The notes under the pieces: model-generated
Told to the model about the DNA's origin: nothing
What the model saw: the letters and a program-made list of their open reading frames with translations, nothing else
Database searches by the model: none
Shown: positions 54,548 to 63,944 of the stretch, one piece after another
Position numbering within the stretch: the first letter of the stretch is position 1
Layout: the number at the start of each line of letters is the position of its first letter
From: an uncultured Clostridia bacterium
Lineage (GTDB): Bacteria; Bacillota; Clostridia; TANB77; CAG-508
Direction: 5' to 3'
Assembly: GCA_934149075.1 (NCBI GenBank)
Contig: CAKPDR010000002.1
Span: 62,001-126,000 of the forward strand
DNA length: 64,000 nucleotides
Made by a program: the position numbers and the translations under genes

Positions 54548-55814
54548 ATGATGATAAAGCAAATTCTTCAAATTTTTCGACAACATCACTTTTCATTTGT
54601 CCTGTAACTCTTACATATATCTCATAAGTTGTCTTTATTGTGCTGTGTCCTAATCGTTTTGAAACAGCTTTTATATCTGCTCCTGCTTCTATTAATCTCG
54701 TAGCGTGTGTATCTCTAAAATCGTGAAATCTACAGTTAATACCTAATTCATAATGAATTACTTTAAAAGGATATTTACAAGTGTCTGTTCCTTCAAATAC
54801 TCCATTATGTTTTACGAATACTAAATTGGCTTCAGGTAAACCAATATTTAGTTCAGTATAAGCATTTAGAATTTTTATTTCAGGTTTATTATTATAATAA
54901 TTCTTTGTTTCTTTCATATAGTGCTTCATATATAAATCGCCATATTCTTCTTTATCTTTTTCTTGTTCAGCTTTATATTCTTTTAATGCGTTTACTAATG
55001 TATCTCCAATTTCAATTGTTCTATAACTTCCCTGTGTTTTACAAGTGCCAAAATACCATACTGTAGTTGCTTTTCCACTTATATGTCTTCCGTGTGTAGC
55101 TCCGTTTTGATTCTTTTTCAAAATATTCTTATTAACTGTTAATGTCTTATTTTCTAAATCTATATCATTCCAGGTTAGTCCAAATACTTCTGAAACTCTT
55201 AAACCTGTGTAATAAGCTGTTAGTATTGCATAATAAAATGCGTGATTATTTTCAAATCTTTCAAGAATCATTTGAATTTCTTCTTTACTAAATATATGAG
55301 CAGGATCTTCTTCTGGTACATCATATCTTGGTATTTTAACTTTTATAGCAGGATTTTCTTTTACAAAACCTACTACATCAGTTGCATAAGCAAAAGATGT
55401 TTTTAATACCTTTAAAATATTTTTCATAAAGTTTTTTGAAAAAGCCTTTTCTACATATAAATTATTTAAAAATTCTTGAAGTGTTGCTGTTGTTATTTGT
55501 GATAACCTATAAAATCCCAATCTTGGTTTGATATGGTTTTTTATAATATTTGAATACGCCTGTATCGTATGATACTTCAAATTAATCTGACAATGCTCTT
55601 TAAGCCAATAATCCAAATAATCTGAATAGGACATTGTATTTGGCGTAAAATTATGTCCTGTTTGCGTATATTCGTTATACGCAATTATGCCTGCCTTCTC
55701 TGCTTCTGCTTTCGTTTTAAAGCCTGATTTGTTGATGTACTTTCTAACTCCATCAACAGGTGCAATTTCAAATTGATATTGAAACACCTTACCCCTTTTT
55801 CTTACATTAACCAT
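54546..55814 (-). CDS. Tyrosine recombinase integrase of the ICE
   Basis: 422 residues from ATG 55814 with AAAGGAGCG upstream. N-terminal arm-binding domain, SAM-like core-binding domain (about 65-150), catalytic domain with Arg in YTGLRVSEVFGL, HDFRDTHATRL, GHSTIKTTYEIYVRV with the nucleophile Tyr. Tn916/phage type with a long insert about 240-330. It lies beside the right end, 245 nt from secA, and would catalyse integration and excision. Confidence 0.93.
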   Translation of the reverse strand: MVNVRKRGKVFQYQFEIAPVDGVRKYINKSGFKTKAEAEKAGIIAYNEYTQTGHNFTPNTMSYSDYLDYWLKEHCQINLKYHTIQAYSNIIKNHIKPRLGFYRLSQITTATLQEFLNNLYVEKAFSKNFMKNILKVLKTSFAYATDVVGFVKENPAIKVKIPRYDVPEEDPAHIFSKEEIQMILERFENNHAFYYAILTAYYTGLRVSEVFGLTWNDIDLENKTLTVNKNILKKNQNGATHGRHISGKATTVWYFGTCKTQGSYRTIEIGDTLVNALKEYKAEQEKDKEEYGDLYMKHYMKETKNYYNNKPEIKILNAYTELNIGLPEANLVFVKHNGVFEGTDTCKYPFKVIHYELGINCRFHDFRDTHATRLIEAGADIKAVSKRLGHSTIKTTYEIYVRVTGQMKSDVVEKFEEFALSS

Positions 55815-56058
55815 TTTAATCGCTCCTTTACTAAATATTTTAGTAAAATGAAACGTATACAATAAAAATGCCAGTACCGATCGAAATACTGACATTTAAT
55901 TTATAATATTCATAATTTGTTCGCAAGGAGCTTTCTACTGATATAAAAGGGGTTCAAAGTTTTTTGTGAACATTTTTATATGATTGCGAACAAATTGCGA
56001 ACATTTTGCTATATTTTAGTGATTTTTCAATTTTATGCAATCGCTGAAAGTGTTGATA
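55815..56058. other. Right end of the ICE with repeated integrase-arm-like sites
   Basis: No gene. GCGAACA occurs at 55986 and 55997 (11 bp apart), GTGAACA at 55966 and the inverse TGTTCGC at 55918. Such repeats near the end of an element fit arm-type integrase sites. The crossover site must be here or in the end of secA, but cannot be fixed without the other end. Confidence 0.5.
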
Positions 56059-58812
56059 TTACTGGTTTTTCCCACAGCAGTTCTTATATTTCTTACCACT
56101 TCCACAAGGACAAGGATCATTACGTCCAACTTTAGGTCCTTCATTAACAACAGTTCTATTAACTTCAGACTTGATTTGTTCACCATTATCTAAACTATTA
56201 ATAGCCTGTAAAGCCGCACCTGTAATTTTAGCCGTTTCCTCTCTTTTAACATCTTCTTGTTTACGTAGATTCATAAGAATTTTAACAACATCATGTTTAA
56301 TATCAAGAACCATTTCTTCGAACATATCCATACCTTCAATTCTGTATTTAACAACAGGATCTTGTTGTCCATAAGCACGAAGTCCAATACCATCTTTTAG
56401 TTCATCCATTGCATCAATATGATCCATCCATTTTTGGTCAACAACTTTAAGCATAACAACTCTTTCAAGTTCTCTTAAATCTTCGTTTCCAATTTCAACT
56501 TCTTTTTCCTCATATTTAGCAATAGCCAATTTTTGCAATTTATCAATAATTTCATTAGCATTTTTAGAATTCTCTTTAATACGATCAAGCATTTCAATTC
56601 CAAATGTATTTCTAATATCAGTATCAAGAGCCTCTATGCTAACCTCTTCTTCTCCTGCAAAATATGTTACTACAACCTCTTCTGCAAGTGATTTTATCAT
56701 ATTTAATATATTATCTTTTAGATTTTCTCCATCAAGAACTTCGCGTCTTTGTTTGTATATTATTTCTCTTTGAGCATTCATAACATCATCATATTTTAAT
56801 ACATTTTTTCTAATACTAAAGTTTCTTCCTTCAACTTTCTTTTGAGCTGATTCTACCGCATTACTAATCATTCTATTTTCAATAGGAACATCTTCATCCA
56901 TTCCAATTGTATTATAAACTTTTGTAATCATGTCTCCACCAAAGATTTTCATCAAATCATCATCTAATCCTATATAGAACTTAGATTCACCTGGGTCACC
57001 TTGACGTCCACTACGTCCACGTAACTGGTTATCAATTCTTCTTGATTCATGTCTTTCTGTTCCTATTATTTTTAAACCACCAGCTGCAATTACTTTTTCT
57101 TTTTCTTCTTTTATTTCATCATCATATTTCTTTTCTAGTTTTTGGAATTCCTCTCTTGCTCTTAAAATATCTTGTTCATCAGTTTCATAATATGTATTTG
57201 CTTCTTCTATTAAGTTTTCTGGAACTTTATTTTTCTTCATTTCTTGTTTTGCTAAATATTCACTATTTCCTCCAAGCATAATATCAGTACCACGACCTGC
57301 CATGTTTGTTGCAATTGTAACTGCACCAAATTTACCAGCTTGTGCAACTATCTCTGCTTCTTTCTCATGTGATTTAGCATTTAATACTTCATGTTTTATT
57401 CCTTCTTTTTTAAGAATTCTACTTAATTTTTCAGATTTTTCAATTGAAATTGTACCAACTAGTACTGGTTGTCCTTTTTCATGACTTTCTTTTATACTTT
57501 GTACTATTGCGTTAAATTTGGCATTTTCATTTTTATAAATAACGTCATTTTGATCTTTTCTAATCATTGGCTTATTTGTTGGAATTGAAATTACATCCAA
57601 ATTATAAATTTCTTCGAATTCTGCTTCTTCTGTCATAGCAGTACCAGTCATACCTGATAATTTATCATACATTCTGAAATAGTTTTGGAATGTTATTGTT
57701 GCAAGAGTTTTTGACTCATCTGCAATTTTAACTCCTTCTTTAGCTTCTATTGCTTGATGTAATCCATTATTATATCTTCTTCCATACATAATACGTCCTG
57801 TAAATTCATCAACAATTAAAACTTCTCCATCTTTAACGATATAATCTATATCTTTTTTCATTACTCCATGTGCACGTAAAGCTTGATTTACATGGTGTAC
57901 TAATGTTGAATTTTCTATATCATTAAAGTTCTCTAGTCTGAATGTTTCTTCTGCTTTTTTTATACCTTTTTGTGTTAATGATGCAGATTTAGCTTTTAAA
58001 TCTACAATGTAATCATATTTTTCATTATCTTCAGCTTGTTCTTCATCCTTAACATCTTCTTCAACTATTACTTTTGGTGTTAATCTTTTTACAAAATCAT
58101 TTGCTTTTTTATATAAATCCGAAGATTGATTTGCTCTACCAGATATAATAAGTGGTGTTCTAGCTTCATCAATTAAAATACTATCAATCTCGTCCACTAT
58201 TGCATAATTTAAACCTCTTTGTACTAATTGATTTTTATAAATTACCATATTATCTCTTAAGTAATCAAATCCAAATTCATTATTTGTTCCATATGTTATA
58301 TCACAAGCATATGCCTTTTGCTTTTCATCTGGTTTCATTCCCGCAATTACAAGACCAACTGAAAGACCTAAAAATTTATATAATTTTCCCATCCATTCAC
58401 TATCTCTTTTAGCTAAGTAATCATTTACAGTTATTACATGAACACCTTCTCCTGTTAAAGCATTTAAATATACTGGAAGTGTTGCTACAAGAGTTTTTCC
58501 TTCACCAGTTTTCATCTCCGCAATTCTACCTTGATGTAAAATTATACCACCAATTAATTGAACATCAAAATGTCTTAATCCTAATACTCTTTTTGATGCC
58601 TCTCTAACTACTGCAAATGCTTCTGGTAATATATCATCTAATGTTTTTCCTTCTTCTAATTGCTTTTTGAATTCTCCTGTTTTATTTTTTAATTGTTCAT
58701 CTGTTAATTTTGATATTTCTTCTTCTAATCCATTTATTTTCTCTACTAATGGCATTACTCTTTTTACTTCTTTTTCACTATAACTTTTAAATATTTTGTT
58801 GAATATTCCCAT
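56059..58812 (-). CDS. secA: Preprotein translocase ATPase SecA
   Basis: 917 residues, full length. Motor: Walker A MKTGEGKTLVA (about 102), DEIDSILIDEARTPLI (about 208), the AGRGTDIMLGG motif (about 505), R-finger region GRSGRQGDPG, then the helical scaffold and a C-terminal zinc SEC-C motif CPCGSGKKYKNCCG. Drives protein export through SecYEG. Host gene; no in-frame CGG codon was seen in it. Confidence 0.97.
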   Translation of the reverse strand: MGIFNKIFKSYSEKEVKRVMPLVEKINGLEEEISKLTDEQLKNKTGEFKKQLEEGKTLDDILPEAFAVVREASKRVLGLRHFDVQLIGGIILHQGRIAEMKTGEGKTLVATLPVYLNALTGEGVHVITVNDYLAKRDSEWMGKLYKFLGLSVGLVIAGMKPDEKQKAYACDITYGTNNEFGFDYLRDNMVIYKNQLVQRGLNYAIVDEIDSILIDEARTPLIISGRANQSSDLYKKANDFVKRLTPKVIVEEDVKDEEQAEDNEKYDYIVDLKAKSASLTQKGIKKAEETFRLENFNDIENSTLVHHVNQALRAHGVMKKDIDYIVKDGEVLIVDEFTGRIMYGRRYNNGLHQAIEAKEGVKIADESKTLATITFQNYFRMYDKLSGMTGTAMTEEAEFEEIYNLDVISIPTNKPMIRKDQNDVIYKNENAKFNAIVQSIKESHEKGQPVLVGTISIEKSEKLSRILKKEGIKHEVLNAKSHEKEAEIVAQAGKFGAVTIATNMAGRGTDIMLGGNSEYLAKQEMKKNKVPENLIEEANTYYETDEQDILRAREEFQKLEKKYDDEIKEEKEKVIAAGGLKIIGTERHESRRIDNQLRGRSGRQGDPGESKFYIGLDDDLMKIFGGDMITKVYNTIGMDEDVPIENRMISNAVESAQKKVEGRNFSIRKNVLKYDDVMNAQREIIYKQRREVLDGENLKDNILNMIKSLAEEVVVTYFAGEEEVSIEALDTDIRNTFGIEMLDRIKENSKNANEIIDKLQKLAIAKYEEKEVEIGNEDLRELERVVMLKVVDQKWMDHIDAMDELKDGIGLRAYGQQDPVVKYRIEGMDMFEEMVLDIKHDVVKILMNLRKQEDVKREETAKITGAALQAINSLDNGEQIKSEVNRTVVNEGPKVGRNDPCPCGSGKKYKNCCGKNQ

Positions 58813-58866
58813 TTATCTCATTTCCCTTCTTATCTCTTCGGATTTTTCTGTCTTTTATACTGCTAT

Positions 58867-58895
58867 AATATATCACGCTTATTTGGAATTTTCAA
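58867..58895 (-). promoter_or_regulatory. secA promoter
   Basis: Minus strand TTGAAA, 17 nt, TATATT, 55 nt upstream of the ATG. Confidence 0.7.
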
Positions 58896-58953
58896 GTGTT
58901 TTAATAAAATTTACCATTAGTCACACTCATTTTGTTACAATTCACCGTCCACA

Positions 58954-59218
58954 AAAAATATTATATATGTTGGGAGCTTTCTCAGGTGATTATATATATT
59001 TGAAATTTTGTCCGTTTGATTGGAGCGAAAAATAGAAATTCTAATATTGCTCCAATCACATTCGAAAAGTTTAAACTCATATACATATATGCATTTTATA
59101 CCTGAGTGAGAGAGGCTCAGTTTTTTATGTTAGATTTTCTTTTTGAACGCAATGAACAGGACAAAATTTCAAATATATATAATCACCTGAGAAAGCTCCC
59201 AACATATATAATATTTTT
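58954..59218. repeat. Segment bounded by 60-bp perfect inverted repeats
   Basis: 58954-59013 and 59159-59218 are perfect inverse copies over 60 bp; TTGGGAGCTTTCTCAGGTGA is central in each. The 145-bp interior contains a hairpin GATTGGAGC/GCTCCAATC and CTGAG...CTCAG followed by six T. No gene. Could be a miniature transposable element or an invertible segment between secA and the PhoH gene. Confidence 0.85.
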
Positions 59219-59301
59219 AATAGCTGTGAACTGTAACCAATTTTGGGTAAAGCAAAAGAAAAAGAGACTTAGTGAAATACACTAAGCCTCCATTCTTGTA
59301 G

Positions 59302-60750
59302 CTATAAAATCTTTGCAGCTACATAAGCCAGTTTACTTCTTACTGACTCTTCATCTTCAAGTGTCACTTGCCAACACATTGAGTTACCCTTCATCTTTTC
59401 TGAAAGATATACTAAACCATTATATCTTTCATTAAGTTCAGGATTGTCAATCTGAGTTGGGTCTCCTAAAAAAACAAATTTAGAACCCTCTCCTGCTCTG
59501 GTTACAATACTTTTAATTACTGCAGGCTCAATATTCTGTGCCTCATCAATAATAAAGAATGTATCTGTAATGCTTCGACCTCTTAAATGACCGATTAACT
59601 GAAGAACAATAACTCCCTGTTCTATCAGCATTCTCGCATTTTCTCTTGGAATATTTCTCTGATCATTCATTCCTCCCTTGTCATCATCTGCATCACTGCC
59701 CCACTGCCTTTTTCTAGTGGGAGTTGATACATTTTCTTTCTTTTTGGAACGTCTTTTTCCAAGAAGAATTGTTAAGTTATCCATGATGCCTCCCAGATAT
59801 GGGTCGAATTTCTGCTCAAGAGCTCCTGGTAAATAACCAAGATTTTCTTCTCTCAGAGTTTCAATAGGCGTTGTTACCAAAATCTGAGAATAGACTTTGT
59901 CCTTTTCTATTGTCTGCTGTAATGCTGCTGCTAAAGAAACAATAGTCTTTCCAGTTCCTGCTCCTCCTTTAATGATAACAATTGGTGCTTCCTCTGCAGA
60001 TGTCATAAGTGCTTCAAGTGCAAAGTGCTGTCCAAGTTTTTTTGCTCTGATATTATATGGATTGCATTCCGCAAATCTTAACGGTACAATCTTTTCTCCG
60101 TCATATCGAGCTAAAATTGGATGGTTACATTCTTTAGTATTAATACTTAAGAACAAATTTGTTACCCATTCAATTTCTTTAGACCTGAAAATATCTTTTG
60201 GCAAAAGATATCCATTAGCGTTAAACTCATCCATCTTTTTTGCACTTGTTTCGCATTTTACTCTTCCTCGATACTGTTCTTCTAAAGCAGGAAAAATTTC
60301 CTCCTTGAACGGCTGTGCCTTAACACCAACAGCTTCTGCCTTCATTCTAAAATTAGGATTCTTAGAAATGATGACAATTGTTGCCTTTTTGTCTCTGTTT
60401 TTCATACCGATAGCAATCTGAAGTTTTCTTCTATTAAAGCTTGAAACTTTTCCTACTTTATCAGGTATAGAAACATCTCTAAATCCCGCTTCAAATTTCA
60501 GAACAGAACCATTTTTCTGAATTACGCCTTCCTCTTTTAAAAGGTCTGCAATTCTGAAACTTGAAAAATAGTCCAACAGCTTTTTAGCAATTCTTCCTTT
60601 TTCTGAAAACTGATCTGCAACTTCCTGAAGAGCATCAGTTCCTTCTGGAAATGGAATAATTATTTTATTATCATTTCCAAACCGAAGTGTTGAGTCCTCA
60701 CTTGATATCAGTGACTGAATTCCTAAGATAAAATTTTTCTTCGTTACCAT
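59302..60750 (-). CDS. PhoH-family ATPase with degenerate PIN domain
   Basis: 482 residues. N-terminal part (about 1-130) aligns with the PIN part of PIN-PhoH fusions, but the first catalytic Asp motif (DTNVL) reads ILGIQSL here. C-terminal PhoH ATPase: Walker A IIKGGAGTGKTIVSL, and FFIIDEAQNIEP, FLGDPTQIDNP. Family members act in RNA handling with or without nuclease action. Codon use is less AT-rich than its neighbours and includes an in-frame CGG (Arg), so it may be transferred from a higher-GC relative. RBS AAAGGAGTGACATT. Confidence 0.9.
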   Translation of the reverse strand: MVTKKNFILGIQSLISSEDSTLRFGNDNKIIIPFPEGTDALQEVADQFSEKGRIAKKLLDYFSSFRIADLLKEEGVIQKNGSVLKFEAGFRDVSIPDKVGKVSSFNRRKLQIAIGMKNRDKKATIVIISKNPNFRMKAEAVGVKAQPFKEEIFPALEEQYRGRVKCETSAKKMDEFNANGYLLPKDIFRSKEIEWVTNLFLSINTKECNHPILARYDGEKIVPLRFAECNPYNIRAKKLGQHFALEALMTSAEEAPIVIIKGGAGTGKTIVSLAAALQQTIEKDKVYSQILVTTPIETLREENLGYLPGALEQKFDPYLGGIMDNLTILLGKRRSKKKENVSTPTRKRQWGSDADDDKGGMNDQRNIPRENARMLIEQGVIVLQLIGHLRGRSITDTFFIIDEAQNIEPAVIKSIVTRAGEGSKFVFLGDPTQIDNPELNERYNGLVYLSEKMKGNSMCWQVTLEDEESVRSKLAYVAAKIL

Positions 60751-60946
60751 AATGTCACTCCTTTTTTATAATGTCTTTAAACTTATGATATTCTTCATAA
60801 ATTTCATTAAAAAGTTACATAATTATTTTAACACATTTTTCTACATAATTCAACAAATTTTACAAATTTTTCGAAAAATGCACATATATAGTGTTCAGTT
60901 TACAGCCATTAAAAACATTACCCATGTTGTAAGCCACTCTAAGTCA

Positions 60947-61288
60947 TCATATATAATAAACTAAAATTCCTAACAAAATCAAACCATTCCCAATAATCTT
61001 TTTCTTAGTAATTTTTTCTCCAAGAATTCTATTACTTAAAATCATAACAAAAATATATCCCAAAGACTCTATAATCGGTTCATTTTTATATGGTACACCT
61101 TTTAATCCTAATATAACTAAAATAGTTGAAAGAACCATTAAACCATATCCGGTTATTACATATATATTTAAATATTCCTTTAATATTGAATTATAGGTTT
61201 TAGAAGCACTTTTCTTCAATATAATTTGAGATATAGAACTTACTAAAACTGCTAAAATTAATAAACAAACATATTTACTCATCTTCAC
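60947..61288 (-). CDS. Small EamA/SMR-type membrane protein
   Basis: 113 residues, four membrane segments, with the short EamA or SMR pattern (ILKKSASKTYNSIL, NEPIIESLGYIFVMILSN, GEKITKKKIIGNGLILLGI). Overlaps its upstream partner by 14 nt. Such pairs move lipid-linked sugars (ArnE/ArnF-like) or drugs. The setting with aminosugar genes favours a flippase. Confidence 0.82.
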   Translation of the reverse strand: MKMSKYVCLLILAVLVSSISQIILKKSASKTYNSILKEYLNIYVITGYGLMVLSTILVILGLKGVPYKNEPIIESLGYIFVMILSNRILGEKITKKKIIGNGLILLGILVYYI

Positions 61289-61637
61289 TATTCACTATAA
61301 TTGTACCTACAATTACAATTACTACTCCTATCACATTTTTTATTGTTATCGTTTCATTAAAAATTAATATTGCCCACACAATTGACCAAAGTAATCCCAT
61401 TGCTTTATTAGCATATGCAACTGAAATATCAAACTTCTTTATCAATTGTTGCCACACAACTGCATACACAGCTAATATAAGCATTTCTAGCCCATAATAC
61501 AATATAAATTTGAATGACATAAACTCTTGTCCTGATGCGAATTTAGCAAATACTGTTGATAATGTATATATTGCAATAACTATTTGTAGTATAAAAATTT
61601 CCTTTAACTTTGTTTTCTTTTTTACTTCATTTTCCAT
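61275..61637 (-). CDS. Small EamA/SMR-type membrane protein, partner
   Basis: 120 residues, four membrane segments; SVAYANKAMGLLWSIVWAIL and FNETITIKNVIGVVIVIVGT are the family core. Probably forms a heterodimer with the next protein. 15 nt after the ATP-grasp gene. Confidence 0.82.
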   Translation of the reverse strand: MENEVKKKTKLKEIFILQIVIAIYTLSTVFAKFASGQEFMSFKFILYYGLEMLILAVYAVVWQQLIKKFDISVAYANKAMGLLWSIVWAILIFNETITIKNVIGVVIVIVGTIIVNSEDE

Positions 61638-61652
61638 ATAATCCCTCTTTTG

Positions 61653-62771
61653 TTATATTGCTAAAATATAATATCCATATCTTGTTGAACTATCAATTAT
61701 CTTATGTGAATTTATTTCTTCTATTGGGCTCACATAAAAAATATACTCTGGACTTTCTTTTCGTATTTTTTCAAGTTCTTCAACATCTTCTTTTGAAAAG
61801 ATAAATTTAATAACTGCTTTTCTTGGCTCAACAATTTTAGTAAAATCTGGTGCATTCCCTAAAGCTACATCAATCACCATTTTCAAAAAATCATATCCTG
61901 TAGAAATTTGCACTAGGTCTGAACCAATACAATCCCCACCCATTCTTGCACCTATTTCTATAATTTTTATTTCTCCATTAGGTGTAATTTTGAACTCTGC
62001 ATGTGATGCACCATTTTCTATTTTCAAACTATTTAGACCTGCCAATACTTCTTTTTCTATTTTTTTCATTGTTTCTTCATCTAATCCCGCAGGTTGGATA
62101 TGTCCTGTTTCTATAAAATGTGGTGCACCTGTTGTTTGCTTTCTAGTTACTGTAAGTAATGTATGCTTTCCTCTATAAGAAATACTTTCTGCACTAAATT
62201 CTTCTCCATCAATATATTCTTCTATAATTGCTTTTCTTTCAAAAGATACGTTTATAGCCTCTTCAACAGCCTTTTGCAACTCTTCAACATCTAAGTTCTC
62301 TATTTTAGTAATTGACCTACTTCCTGACCTATCTGTTGGTTTTACAATAATTGGCAAATTCATCTTACTTATTTGTTCTAAAGTATTTGTATCAAATTTT
62401 GATGTTTCAATAAATTTAGGAACAGATACTTTATTGGCTTGAAAGGCTTGTCTCATTTTATATTTATTAGTAGATATTTGTGTACACTCTAAACTATTAC
62501 CTGTAAGGCCTAATTTATCTGCTAAATAATTTACTGTTAATGTTGCCAAATCTGATGCAACTGAAATAACTGCATCTGGTTTTATTTTCTTACATTCTTC
62601 TAGAATTGAGTCTTTTTCTACTATACTTATTGGATAAAAGAAATCTGCAAATTTTGCTCCAACAGCCCCTTCTTTCCATGCAAATACATGTGTTTCATAT
62701 CCCAATTCTTTTGCTTTTTTAATAAGTGGCATTTGAAAATTATTTGCACCTATAATAACTATTTTCTTCAT
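61653..62771 (-). CDS. ATP-grasp carboxylate-amine ligase
   Basis: 372 residues from ATG 62771. ATP-grasp fold: N-terminal Rossmann-like IIGANNFQMPL, central LPIIVKPTDRSGSRSI (about 147-162), and GEIKIIEIGARMGGD for metal and ATP. Joins a carboxylate to an amine; in this operon possibly adds an amino acid to the amino sugar made by the WecE-like enzyme. Substrate unknown. Confidence 0.85.
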   Translation of the reverse strand: MKKIVIIGANNFQMPLIKKAKELGYETHVFAWKEGAVGAKFADFFYPISIVEKDSILEECKKIKPDAVISVASDLATLTVNYLADKLGLTGNSLECTQISTNKYKMRQAFQANKVSVPKFIETSKFDTNTLEQISKMNLPIIVKPTDRSGSRSITKIENLDVEELQKAVEEAINVSFERKAIIEEYIDGEEFSAESISYRGKHTLLTVTRKQTTGAPHFIETGHIQPAGLDEETMKKIEKEVLAGLNSLKIENGASHAEFKITPNGEIKIIEIGARMGGDCIGSDLVQISTGYDFLKMVIDVALGNAPDFTKIVEPRKAVIKFIFSKEDVEELEKIRKESPEYIFYVSPIEEINSHKIIDSSTRYGYYILAI

Positions 62772-62797
62772 AACAACTCTTCCTTCCAAACTTGCAA

Positions 62798-63928
62798 TTA
62801 GTTCTTGTAAAATTTTTTAATTGCATCTATTACTTCATCTTGTTCTTTTCTTGTTAATCCATAATACATTGGTAATCTCACAAGTTTTTCACTTTCTGAA
62901 GTTGTATATTTATCTTCTCCAAAAAATCTTCCAAATCTCATTCCTGCAGGAGAAGTATGTAATGGAATATAATGAAAAACAGCTTGAATTCCTTTTGATT
63001 TTAAATACTCTATTAGCTTTGTTCTTTCTTCTAAATTTTTTGCCTTTATGTAAAACATATGTGCATTATGTTCGCTATATTCTGGTACATATTGTAATGT
63101 TATACATCCATCTTTTTCTAATTCTTTAAGTCCATCTTTGTAGTAATTCCATGAAGTTAATCTGTCATTATTTATCATTTCCGCATCCTTAAGTTGAGGA
63201 TATAAATATGCACAATTCAATTCACTTGGTAAATATGATGAACCATAATCAACCCAAGTATATTTATCGATCTCTCCTCTAAAGAACTTATTTCTGTTAG
63301 TTCCCTTTTCTCTGATAATTTCTGCTCTTTCTATTAGCTCTGGATCATTAATTACAATTGCTCCACCTTCACCCATACTATAATTTTTTGTTTCATGGAA
63401 ACTGTAACATCCTAAATCTGCAATTGTACCTAAATACTTATCCTTGTATTTAGCCATAACACCTTGTGCAGAATCCTCTACTACTTTTAAATTGTGTTCT
63501 TTTGCAATTTTCATTATCCTGTCCATATCTGGTGAAATCCCCGCATAATGAACAACAACAATAGCTTTAGTTTTAGATGTTATAGCTTCTTCTATTTTAT
63601 TTTCATCTATATTCATTGTTTTTGGATTTATATCAACAAAAACAATTTTTGCACCAACCATTACAAACGCATCTGCAGTTGATACAAATGTATATGATGG
63701 AAGTATTACTTCATCTCCTGGTTGTATATCTAACAAAATTGCAGCCATTTCTAATGCAGATGTACATGATGTTGTTAATAATATTTTTTGTGCATTAAAC
63801 TTTTCTTCCATTAATTCACTACATTTTTTTGTAAATTCTCCATCTCCACAAATTTTTCTATTTTCTGTAACCTTCTTTATACAATTAATTGATTCATCCA
63901 TATAAATTGGAACATTAAAACCTATCAT
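62798..63928 (-). CDS. DegT/DnrJ/EryC1 aminotransferase, WecE/RffA-like
   Basis: 376 residues. PLP lysine in SFHETKNYSMGEGG (about 180); LPSELNCAYLYPQL and HNAHMFYIKAKN, and FHYIPLHTSPAGMRFG near the end are typical of dTDP-4-amino-4,6-dideoxygalactose transaminase. Transfers an amino group from glutamate to a keto sugar for a surface polysaccharide. In an operon with the ATP-grasp and flippase-like genes. Confidence 0.92.
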   Translation of the reverse strand: MIGFNVPIYMDESINCIKKVTENRKICGDGEFTKKCSELMEEKFNAQKILLTTSCTSALEMAAILLDIQPGDEVILPSYTFVSTADAFVMVGAKIVFVDINPKTMNIDENKIEEAITSKTKAIVVVHYAGISPDMDRIMKIAKEHNLKVVEDSAQGVMAKYKDKYLGTIADLGCYSFHETKNYSMGEGGAIVINDPELIERAEIIREKGTNRNKFFRGEIDKYTWVDYGSSYLPSELNCAYLYPQLKDAEMINNDRLTSWNYYKDGLKELEKDGCITLQYVPEYSEHNAHMFYIKAKNLEERTKLIEYLKSKGIQAVFHYIPLHTSPAGMRFGRFFGEDKYTTSESEKLVRLPMYYGLTRKEQDEVIDAIKKFYKN

Positions 63929-63944
63929 ATTTCATCTCTTCTTT

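Larger units (their letters stand above)
1..56000. mobile_element. Integrative and conjugative element (right part)
   Basis: The stretch holds integrase, XRE regulators, replication protein, TopB, ParB, MOBP relaxase, coupling protein, VirB4 and other secretion genes, two oriT-like sites and several cargo blocks, nearly all on one strand. The right end lies between the integrase start (55814) and the secA stop (56059). The left end is outside the window, so the size is unknown. Integration beside the 3' end of secA is inferred from position only; no att duplication can be seen because the other end is missing. Confidence 0.9.

Noticed and set aside
60751..60946. Gene between the PhoH gene and the small EamA/SMR gene
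   Set aside because: 196 nt with stops in all frames and no coding signal; nothing but the RBS of the PhoH gene and AT-rich DNA.
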